Assembly: GCA_002633005.1 (NCBI GenBank)
Contig: NMRA01000003.1
Coordinates: 756,218-777,664 of the forward strand
Origin: Phoronis australis
Lineage: Eukaryota; Phoronida; Phoronidae
Length of the DNA stretch: 21,447 nucleotides
Direction: 5' to 3'
This document shows positions 9,904-20,000 of this stretch, piece by piece (the stretch's first letter is position 1; every line of letters begins with the position of its first letter). The notes under the pieces were generated by a model. That model made no database searches, had not been told where the DNA came from, and saw nothing but the letters and a program-made list of their open reading frames with translations. The position numbers and the translations under genes are program-made.

Positions 9904-10007
9904 CTGATTGGTCTATTTTGTTGTATATAAACTGGTGACTAATGATGCGGGAGACTTTCATGAGAAATACGTGCACAAAGAGACAAGGACTTTGAGTTAC
10001 TCGTTAG
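9904..10007 (+). promoter_or_regulatory. Putative TATA promoter plus short 5' exon
   Basis: In order on the + strand: CTGATTGGTC (9904-9913), an inverted CCAAT box in full NF-Y context; TATATAA (9924-9930); a likely initiation zone about 25-30 bases on (9952-9960); then about 50 transcribed bases ending TCGTTAG|GTAAGT, a near-ideal splice donor with its GT at 10008. The exon would be about 9955-10007. No downstream gene lies on the + strand before the homeobox gene, whose start codon is preceded by an AG at 16862-16863. A single 5' noncoding exon joined over a 6.9 kb intron is therefore possible. This is inference; a lncRNA promoter or a chance alignment remain alternatives. Confidence 0.4.
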
Positions 10008-11948
10008 GTAAGTAAAATGTTCACTTAATTTTTGTTTTCCTCAGCACAAAAAAATTTCAACGATTTCATTTTTAGACTTACTAAATAAAAGGCTCCATTG
10101 CGTCTTTGCTGCCTTCTTGTTGATTTTTTCTCAAACTCGTCGTATGTATAATGTTCGCGGGATATCAGAGACCGCAAGCACGAGAAAAGGTTAACAAAGG
10201 CGAAAAGGTGCACCAGGGTGTGTTTTGTCAGTGAAAAACAGGAATTTATTTAACGCAATAGTTATTAGGAGTTATTAACATAAAAATACTTCGATTTTCC
10301 TACCATATTATGTTTGAAATTTGCCTTTGGTTTCCCCGGATGTTGAACCACTTGACATAATACCTTATTCGCAAGCTCTGTTTCGCCTGGGGGATTCAGT
10401 CAGTTGATATGGTCAACATACTGAAGCATTGTAAGGTTTTCGACTCAATTTTAGATTTTTCCTTGAAAGTAATGAAAAATAAGCATGGATATCGACCTAC
10501 ACTAGAATACATTAAAAAATACAAACCACCCAGCTGTCTACCAAGGATCTGTTTCATGAAAACTGACTAAGACTTCAGAAAGAAATTTGGCATCACTCTC
10601 CGACTTCATAATTGCTTAATACAGGTTTATCCAGGTAATTGTGAGCACATCTCTGTCTAGATATAATTTATAGGAAACATCTCAGCAACTAGTAGATACA
10701 GGTAGGTGAACATTCCTAGAGATTTTGTGTGAAATTAAATTGTTTTTCAGAAATTGTGTGGAGTGTAAGACCAGGTTTCCTGTCTTAAGTCATTTTTCAT
10801 GAAATAGACCCCAGGGCAAACTTGTCTGGCATTTAGGTAGACATTTGTGAAAACGTTAAAATCATCTCGTCCAGCACTCAATTTTGTTCTCAAATGCTTA
10901 TTCTCGAGAGCAGATTAGCCCTTAACTTTTTCACACTGGAACGAGTTAGCACTATACGCTGCTCGCGTCAACCATTTTCACTGCGCCTAGCAATGAAACA
11001 GCTGATGAGGTCTCCTTCTCGGATTCGGTAAACATTGACAGGAAGAAATATATAATAAAAGCAAAAACAACAGATTTTGCTGTTTGATAGCTCTGGTCAA
11101 AGCTGATGACTTCAAGAAGCCAATCCTACCCAAAACAATCGCCCCAAATGGGTTTTTCAACCAAAACAGATTATGTCCTTTGAAACTGAAAGTTTCGCTT
11201 GTAAAACTGCACAAAACACTGAAAACTGCAGTTTAGCTGGCTGAAAACGAAAATCAAATCAGGCCTTTACATTCATAAATTCGTCTCGCAATATTCGTCA
11301 CTGAATACCTTTCTTTTTCCGCTAACAACGAGGCTGTCAAAACCGTGTTCCAACAAACTCAAGGTGTTGCTTAAGGGTTTGGTGGGGTTCACGCCAACCC
11401 TAAAATTCCGAATTCGAAACTGGCACGTCTGTGACTCGAGTTGCCGGCAGATTCGGCAACAATTCAAGATCAGATGAGCTTGGTAGTGTTCCTCAGCCCC
11501 ACATCTCGGTTAAGAATTCAGCATTGACAGCTTGCCAGTGGCGAAATGGTCTCATTCGGTACTGAAATCTTATTTGTTAGTTTTTTTTTTTTCCAAAGTC
11601 GTTGTCTGATGTCTTTCGATGTGACTTTGTATGCTTAAAAAACCGCACCCACGAATAATTAGTATTCGTAGAAGTGATGGAAAATAAGTGGTTTAAAATT
11701 TGTTCATGTGGTTGCTAAGAAACCAGAGCTAAATGTCATACTTAAGTGATGAAGAGTAACAACACATATGGACTACGATAACCACAGACTAAAATAACTG
11801 AAGGATACAAGAAAACAATACAAATTAATGTTTTTTACGGGCTACATTCGTTTATAGCCAGTATGAAAATGAACATCAATATAACTATAATCATTTAAAT
11901 GTCATCCATTGGAATGAACTTTAGACGTGCACAAATACTAGCAACACA
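10008..11948. other. Noncoding stretch, possibly intronic
   Basis: Only short interrupted frames occur here, the longest about 75 residues on the minus strand at 10987-11214, with no recognisable domain. A weak stem (AGGGTT with AACCCT near 11375-11402) is the only structure I noticed. If the putative 5' exon at 9955-10007 belongs to the homeobox gene, this is the first part of its large intron. Confidence 0.45.
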
Positions 11949-12016
<68 letters not shown>

Positions 12017-12030
12017 ATATATATATATAT
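11949..12030. repeat. Compound (AT)n(GT)n(AT)n microsatellite
   Basis: An uninterrupted 82-base alternation of purine and pyrimidine: (AT) to about 11962, then about 20 GT steps, then a degenerate ATGTGTATGTGT segment, then (AT) to 12030. Such tracts slip readily, can adopt Z-DNA in the GT part and can extrude cruciforms in the AT flanks. The valine/cysteine- and threonine/histidine-repeat frames across it are composition artefacts. Confidence 0.95.
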
Positions 12031-14779
12031 CTATACTTAATAAAAAACTCTAATAAGAATGTGACCGACCTAAGACTGCTGAATAATTGAGTTTTATCCA
12101 GACTCTCCAATAAAATCAGACACGGGTATATTTGGATATTTTGGGATTATTTTTGCGGAAGCGGATTGAATTAGCATACTTTCGTTAACTGCAATCGATA
12201 CAATTAGTCAACCTAAAATTGTTATAAAACCGCCTCCCGTCAAAGAAACTAACATTTGAATGGTTTAGACCCCTCACCGCTCTAAAACTGATATCAACTC
12301 GGTGATTGCAGATTACAACGTACTGTGTGAAGGGCAAGCTTGGTTTTTATGCTCTAAAAACTAACTTACTGTTCAACTTCCTTGTTTCATTGGAGGTGAT
12401 TTCTAAGTTTGGGAAGAATTGGCGAGTTCGTATTGCTCATGAGAACAGACTCATTACGTTGTTTTGTCACGGCGGGTCATTTTATTCGCCCAATATGGTT
12501 TCGCATTTCTTGTTTCAAACAGTTTTTTGACGAAATTTGGGTTTATATAGCACCTTTAATGAAAACAGGTTTTTAAGCATAATTATGGTGCAAAGCGGGA
12601 TGGTGACGAAGTAGTATGTTAAACAAATTAAATGGATTCTAGTCATACATTACGTAATATGTAATTAAAAAGTAATATTAGACATCGCTTGTAATCAGAG
12701 GAAAATTACAATAACACGCTAATCAGTGATAACCAATATTGTAAGGACTTAAAATATTACAAGCGCAAGGCGGCGGCGAAGAATCAGTAAACACAGAATA
12801 GAAGTGACATACAAGACACTGGTGAAGAGTGGTTGTAGACTGAACACCACCACGAGTGCACGGTTTTACAAGTGCTTGAGACACACTATATTTGTTCTAC
12901 AATATCTATGACGAACACGAAAACTTATAACGAAAAATTCCGAACTATTTCTCGAACTCGTGGTACTTTGTAATGTGCATAGCGTTACATATATCACCAG
13001 GTTACTTAAACAACACGTAGTACCGTAGTCCCACGATTTCCGACTTTTCTCGTCAGTCGTTAAGCTCAGGGTTATGGTAACATCTGAAGTAATCTCTAAA
13101 TCCTACTGAACAGATTTCTAGTATCGACTCTCTGCTCTTAAAACAGACCATTCAGTTGTCCAGTGGCCATACCTAAAGTGCTGCTCTTGCCGGAAACATG
13201 ACAGATCGATATCGACGTTTTGACTTCCGTAAATGCCCAAGCCGGGGAGCATTTAGGTGCAATTTTGGCTTTCAAAAATTGATTTCGATGGAAACCGGAT
13301 TAGTAACATAAACAGCAATTGTTGACTAAAATACAAATTTACTGAGTGGCCGTGGTACTTTAGCTATAAAAATAACCCACAGCATTCATTTATTTGTTTA
13401 TTCAAATATTGCAGAAGTGTGCGGGACAAATGTTTTTTCAAATCTAACTACTAGTAATTCTATCCACCAAATACAAGACAGTGCTCTTCCCCCATCCGAC
13501 CGTCCTACGCGTTCCCAGAGGTTCAAACCACCACGCAGCTGTGTTTACAAGCTTACAACGCCAATTGTTAAACACTTTCAAATCCCAGTATTAATCTTGA
13601 AAACAGGGTATTTAAAGCGTATACAAATATTGTACCCATATTCTCCTACTACCAATACATGGTTTACACAACGTATGCGAGTTTTAAATGAAGATCAATA
13701 GATTTAAAAGAAGGGTGTTTGCATACCGTTCGGATTGGGTCACCTTCAACTTTAAGTTAATTAACTGAAGAAAAGCACACACTTAAATCTGTGATCGGCA
13801 CTTGTTCAAAAACACAGGCATCAAAGATAGTACAAAAGCCCTCCGCTAGCGACTAGTCATCACTACCACAGGTGCTCTTTGTAGGACTGTAGGTAAGTTT
13901 GTTACTTAGGTACGATATCGTCTTGTACTGTTGAAATTCTTTCTAGAGTTGGATTAGTAGCAATCACACGAATGTGTTCTTCTACCACATGAAACCAGTC
14001 AATTTAAGTTATTTTGCTTTCTTATCTTTCTGGATAGGGAACACGTAAAATCGTCAAATGTTTTAAACACGTCCATTAGCTGTCGTAGGGTTTTTTAGTT
14101 TTGTTTTTCTTTCCACTTCGCTGTCATGCGCTCTAATATTTGAGTTTTGTCATCGATTGAATAAACTAGCTTGCCATCATTTTCTCACGTAATATGAAAA
14201 AAACTAAAAATGATGTTTCAAGCTCACACTGTAGTCCGGCTTCAAATATCGAACAGTTTCCACGTGAATAAGTGTAATGACGTTGAAAAATTTCACACAG
14301 TGTCGAAAATCCGGCCTAAGAGATTACTTGAAGTGCTGCTAGTTTATGAATGGAACTGCTGATAGTTAGCGGCTTATCCGTGATTTGCCAGCCATATCAT
14401 AAGTAGCGATTGTTTCATAGATATCCGTGGTCTACCGTGGAATTATAAAATAAATTTTCGCTTCAGTTAGTGAATCGGGTATGCGGCATAACGCTTAACC
14501 ACTATCACGGCAAATGATGTCGAGCTGATTAGACATTGCGTCAAAAGGGGAGAAATGGCATAATATAATTGATTAAATTCTCAGTTTCGGTAATTAGTTT
14601 CCGACTAAATAACCCAGTAAGGTACACATATCTGTAACAAATAACACAGTGGCGCAAAGCTTTGATTACGCAAGGTGTATACATGAATTTTAAGCTGAAA
14701 TGGAGTAGTAAGCTCATACTTAGCACTTTCCGGTTTGGATTTATTGTATATGTTCAATCAAGAACCAATATAGTAGGAA

Positions 14780-14850
14780 TAATCCTCAGCTTTATACGAT
14801 ATCATTAGATTACTGCAAGTTAATACGCGTATAAGTCGCACAAATAATCC
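14780..14850. promoter_or_regulatory. Pair of TAATCC (K50 homeodomain) sites
   Basis: TAATCC occurs at 14780-14785 and 14845-14850, with ATTAGATTA-like sequence between them. TAATCC is the preferred core of homeodomains with lysine at position 50, and the gene 2 kb downstream encodes such a homeodomain. Six-base matches are frequent in AT-rich DNA, so an autoregulatory role is only a suggestion. Confidence 0.25.
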
Positions 14851-15636
14851 TATTATAAAATGTTCTCAAGAGAATTTTCTTTCAAGTATGAGACTTTACC
14901 TTAAAGTACACATTGTATTATATAATGTTATGAGTTTTTGAAAATATTCCCCTGGTGAGGCAAATTCTATTCGTTGGGTAATGTTTGTAACTTAAGGCTC
15001 AGCAAAATTGTGTTGTGATAGATATTATCTTGCTTGTGTGTTGTAATCGGGCTGCGAAACATTTACCATGGAGAAGAAATCTTCGACACCACTCATCGCA
15101 AGAACTCTTACCACGCACTAAGAAACCGTGGCACGAAAGTGGACTACAGCCAAATCTAGGCAAACTTAATACACACCACTGGGTTCTATCTCTAAGTTTT
15201 TATTTCGTATGTGTTCTTTGTGCTTGACAATAGTTCTGGCGGCATGTGGTAAGGGTCCTGCGGAGTGTAGTAAGGGTCTACTTCGTGATAAGTGTTGTGG
15301 GAAACGCGGTAAAGTTTAGATTTTCACCCGAGTTGTTGAAATTAACGATTATATGGTCCAAATGAAAAATAAATGGCTTAAAATTACCACTATGTCACTC
15401 AAAATGAAAATACAAAATTTATTGAGCGTGTTTACGTACAGAGACTGCATTAGAAAATTAAAAATATTCTGGTACAATTTCTTATAACCTGTTGCACTAT
15501 CTCAGTGGCATATTGTTCACGAGACTATTTATGAATGAAGATGATTCTCGATACCTTATCTTGCCCGGTGTCTCCCGAATGTTCGTCCTAGTCATTATCA
15601 ATAATCTGTTACTGGAGTGATTTGTAAACAGGGAAT

Positions 15637-15692
15637 ATTTGAGTCACAGCTGACCTAATCAATCAGCTGATTATTTCTGTTTAGACTCAAAT
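15637..15692. repeat. Nested palindrome with two CAGCTG E-boxes
   Basis: Outer arms ATTTGAGTC (15637-15645) and GACTCAAAT (15684-15692) are perfect 9-base inverted repeats. Inside them CAGCTGA (15647-15653) and TCAGCTG (15663-15669) form a second perfect inverted pair around CCTAATCAA. The inner pair supplies two E-boxes. TAATC at 15656 and GATTA at 15669 add homeodomain-type cores in opposite orientation. It could be a cis-regulatory element 1.2 kb upstream of the start codon or a remnant of a small inverted-repeat element. Confidence 0.5.
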
Positions 15693-16861
15693 TCAGCCCT
15701 CTCAAATCGCAAACTATTTGCATGGAACTGGCCCGCGTGATAATTTTATGTATTTACAGCGGGCTTAATGTTGTTTGTTATCAGAAAGCTATTAGCAAGG
15801 AAGAGTAAAGTGTCAAGTTTGGCCATTTATGTATTTACTTATTATTATACTCTTTGCAATCAACGTGTCATGTAACCATGTGGAAAGTTCACTAGTCGAA
15901 TAAAATGATACGAGAATGATGTGCAGACCAGTGACAGCACGTAGAGGGTGGTTGTCACTTGGTTTTCACGAATCATTTTGCAAACAATGAGTTCAGTTCC
16001 ATGTTTTGCTAAGGTGCATCAGACCAACTATTGTGATATTGTGACAGAAACGAAAAGTCAAAATCAATAAGAAACATGTTTCGGTGTTAGAGAACACTTG
16101 AAAACACAACATTTTCATGTTAACACTTTTCATAATGCAAATGTTGTGAATCACACAATTTTGTCTGTCGCTCGTTTTCCAGCAGTTGAACATTCGTTAA
16201 TAAGACGCTCCTAAGATCCCTATTGGGAAGTGAATCATTGAAGAGCAAAGACTAGGAAAATAGGGTATTATATAACCAATAGCATTACAGCAAAAAGTAA
16301 CACTGATAAATGCAGTTGCATGCACGCAATTGTCCAAGTATTGTCAAAAATCAACCTCAACGATGTTTGCCCATCTTGGATCAAGTTTGCTGAACAAATT
16401 TAAAGAAACGTATGTATGCAATCAAATGAGGTGTTAAATAAACACACCTTTTGTCCAAAACTGCGAAAAATCTCAGTTAAATCCCTACAAGCGATTTCAG
16501 GTAACAAGATATTTCGATAGACAAGTTTAGAGCGGCTAAGCACAAACTCAAGCCAAAATAAATATTGACTTGCACATGCCGAGAATAAATTATAATTTAA
16601 AATCACGCAAGCTTTTTCAATTGGAGAAAACTTGTATGGGATTTTGTTGGTTGCTATCTGCTACTAAAACATCACTTTTGTCACGGGGTAATAACTGGTG
16701 AAAGCCAAATTATTGCGACAAGAATAACTAATCACGTCCAATAGAGCTGTAGTCTCACACCGTTTAAGAATGTCGGACTATTGTTTTGTCGGGATAAAAA
16801 TTAAATTGTTCTCGGCATTTACAAATTTAAACTGTTTACACGTTTACCAATTACTTGTTGT

Positions 16862-16864
16862 AGA
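16862..16864 (+). promoter_or_regulatory. Possible 3' splice acceptor just before the start codon
   Basis: The sequence TTACTTGTTGTAG|AATG places an AG dinucleotide one base upstream of the homeobox gene's ATG at 16865. This could receive a cis-spliced 5' noncoding exon (candidate at 9955-10007) or, in lineages that use it, a trans-spliced leader. The upstream pyrimidine tract is weak, so transcription could equally start upstream and run straight through. Confidence 0.3.
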
Positions 16865-17027
16865 ATGGACTGTTACAGCATGCTTCATCCGCCGCCGCCG
16901 CCGCCGCCGCCACCGTCGCACATATGGCCTGTTTTGCCTAACATGGCCCCTGGTGTGCCTTATCCGGTAACACATCCGGGATACCAAAGCCACGTGCATA
17001 CTTTCACGCTGGCAGAAAGACTTGCTG
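16865..17027 (+). CDS. Dmbx: Dmbx coding exon 1
   Basis: It encodes 54 codons plus one base: MDCYSMLH, nine prolines from seven CCG, one CCA and one CCG codon, then a His/Tyr/Pro-rich stretch and [10 protein letters not shown]. The donor is GCTG|GTAAGT at 17027/17028 (phase 1). The CCG run at 16889-16909 is a potentially length-variable microsatellite inside the protein. The FTLAERLA block is the part that joins across the intron to exon 2 to complete the Dmbx leader. Confidence 0.92.
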
Positions 17028-20000
17028 GTAAGTTTTGAAGTGTAGGAGACTTGATCAGTTTGAATAATTACGCCAGTAGGGTGCAGAGGTTTGGTGATGT
17101 CCGGGGCGATTTTTTAGTGGAAACCCCTCTCTCTAGTCAACTACATGGACCCTATTAATAACAAAAGTAAAAAAGATGACACATAAAGAATCTATTCAGG
17201 TTAACTACAAATCAGTAACAGTCTCAAAACTTTTATTCATAGTGATTGGATGTGGATGCCAGGGGCCTTGGCCCCGTTGGCCTCCCCTCTCTGCACGCTA
17301 CAGAATTACGCACTACAGCTTTCTCACTTTGCGAAACAACAACTCGGAAACGGATTAATCACCCCGGGATTTTGGCGGTGTAAACATTCAATAACGTAAT
17401 TTATAACCGTTTATAACCAAAGAGGCAAAAAGTAATCCCATGGGTGTGCACGACCAAGAAAAACAGAGTTGCATGCCATTTTCAGTGCATACATGGACAT
17501 TTTACATCGAAAATTGTAGTTACCCCCGTCCCCCTTACGACTTTTTATATCCGCCAGTGAACCCTGAAGGGTTTTTCAATTCTTGTTTACAGACATTATA
17601 CTGGAAGCCCGATTTGGAGCTCATCGAAAACAGCGCCGAAGTAGAACTGCGTTTACGAACCAGCAATTGGCAGCTTTAGAAAAAACCTTTTCAAAAACTC
17701 ATTATCCAGATGTAGTAATGAGAGAAAGGCTGGCCATGATGACGAATTTACCGGAAGCACGTATTCAAGTAAGGACATAGTGTCACTGAAGCGGGGCAAG
17801 ATAGAGTTCCGTAGACGCAAGACACTTGCAAGTACAGCCAGTGTGACCACGTGCCTCGCTTGAAACGCATAGCGATGTTTCGCAAACCCTTGCGTGAGCT
17901 TACCATTTTCGCGAATTTCTTGCGTCTGAGGACTGCAGCCCTGGTCAAGGAGACTGTTTGTGTACCTTTGTTAAGACGACAGTAAAATTAAAACTAAATT
18001 GTTATTAATTGTTCTGTTTTTCTTGAAAGATGTATTTGCAGCCAGTTTATGTATAGATCAATAAGACGGAATCAGGTGCTACAATAATTCGGTTCAATTC
18101 AGTTCTAGATGATTTGGTTTCAGGTTTGGTTTAAAAACAGACGCGCAAAATACAGAAAAAGGCAAAGAGCCACCAGATGTGTCGACAATGAAGACGCACG
18201 TGACGACAACAGTGAATCCGAAGACACTCGAGTTCAACCAAGCAAAGAAGAGAATGTTGAATGTTCGAGCGTCTACGAAGAAGAGTTGCCGGAAAATACA
18301 AATGAATTGACAGAAACAAATGTTGGTAGGAAATACATAACGTTTTTCAAAATGAATCTCCATGAGAGGAGGTCTACCACACAATCGGTGTCGATGGCGA
18401 GGTGGTTAGGGGTCTAAGCGTTAATGTTGATGCGTGATTTTCGAAAACAATTCGGCCACGCAACATGGTTTGCACACTGCAATATTGATAACATGTAGCC
18501 TGCGTGCGAGCGTTGCCGGTAAACGACACAACACCCTGACTAAGCGTTGGAAGATATTGCCAGAGTCGTTGTTAATGTAACAAATGAGTTAAGAATGGTT
18601 TTTGCAAGAAAAAGTCCACCCAAAATATTACTTTTCCTATAGTGACGTGTGCAGCGTGACGTCACTATTCAAGAACGTCAATCTTGTTTTGATGTTCTTC
18701 TTCAGATGCGGAAGGATGATACGTGTTATTTATCTAACCAAAACAAATAAGAAAAAAGAAACAGAGAGCATTAACTTTTTTCACAGGGGTGGATCCAAGA
18801 TTTTTAAAAGGGGGGTCGGATCAACGATTTTTTTAAAAAAAGGGGTCCAAGTTAAAATTTGAAAGTTCTAGATATGATATCAGTAAAAGAAAAAAGGGTG
18901 GTCCGGACCCTCTTGACACCCCTGGATCCGCCTATGTTTACTTCAATTGAAAATTATTCTGTTTATGGTGTAATGAATGCAAAAAGTGGGTGAGCCGGAA
19001 GCTATGTTGTTCATGGTGGATTACGTGCGATAATTATAGATAGAAAAATTAACCACACTGTTCAGATTACGCTCTCGTGAGCATCCATGGTTGTGTTAAA
19101 ATTGCTTCTTGGTAAGGTCAGCTTTTTCAAATGCTCTGAATTGCCATGAATGTCACCTGATGTCACTCTGTATGACGCTATCATACAGGGACCACAAATG
19201 TAGAAAATATTACCAGCAAAGGCTATTCCGGAAAACCTCGGCCATTTTCGTAGCCTCAAATATCCCCTCGGAGGAGAACGTAATTTACGTATGATGACTA
19301 GGCACATGCAAAGATAGGTCTGATGTGATGCTGTACATCTCAAATTCTTAAAACAGTTTATAAATGATGGTTTTAACAGTAATATGCTTATTATTATCAA
19401 TTTCAGATTATACAAAAACACCAACACCACCAACTTTGGTCTCAGCAGCGTCACCACCAACTTTTCCCATTGTACATTTCTCACCACCAGGTGTCATGGC
19501 TAGTAAGTACCACAATAGACATGCATGTCATATTGTTTTCATATCTAGTTTTATTCGATCCAACAGTAATCCCAAAATGCGGTTTTAAGTCATAAAACCG
19601 TTAGTTTCAAATATTCCTCAAACTAGTTAATAGCGACTACTCAGATTTTGCCTTCTGTTGATTACTTTACCCACAGTGCCTTGATTCAGCCACTCTGGTC
19701 ACACGAGAGAGGTGCGAAGGATTTTATGATTTTATTCAGAGTTCAACCAATTGAGTCGGTGCACGCTTCTGAGATAGTAAATCATATGTTTGTGGAGCTA
19801 AAACAAAGTGGATCTAATCATTTTGTGCATTATGTTAATCCGTATATTATTTTGCACTACTTTCCCTACTTTCCATTTTAGTCGATCCAGCTATGTCAGG
19901 AATGGTTGGACACATTCCTCAATGCTTTTCGCCATCCCGTGGTGTCAGCGCGATGCCCAGTCAGTACAACGCTATCTATCGGAAACATTTAGAACTCCAC

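Larger units (their letters stand above)
12031..16861. other. Noncoding stretch upstream of homeobox gene
   Basis: No convincing exon is visible. The longest + frame (94 residues, 13417-13701) starts after an AG-like border but has no recognisable domain and lacks a strong donor. Small features include a 12-base palindrome AGTTAATTAACT at 13755-13766, two TAATCC sites at 14780 and 14845, a short imperfect 21-base duplication at about 15245-15286, and a nested palindrome at 15637-15692. These 4.8 kb most likely hold upstream or intronic regulatory DNA. Confidence 0.5.

Noticed and set aside
11895-12110. His-Thr and Cys-Val repeat peptides
   Set aside because: These are translations of the GT microsatellite.
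13417-13701. 94-residue + ORF following an AG-like border
   Set aside because: No recognisable domain, no strong donor and no partner exon nearby; kept as noncoding.
15245-15286. Imperfect 21-base duplication (TGTGGTAAGGGTC / TGTAGTAAGGGTC)
   Set aside because: Only two copies with limited identity; too weak to call an element.
17440-17679. 79-residue ORF running into exon 2
   Set aside because: It crosses the acceptor in the wrong frame; the homeodomain is encoded in the other frame from 17593.
19062-19487. 141-residue minus-strand ORF
   Set aside because: It is antisense to Dmbx exon 4 and intron 3, shows no recognisable domain, and has a composition typical of chance frames. The longest open frame in the window is not the best evidence of a gene here.
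19648-19881. 77-residue ORF in Dmbx intron 4
   Set aside because: It lies wholly in the intron and ends at the exon 5 acceptor; using it would disrupt the phase that joins exons 4 and 5.
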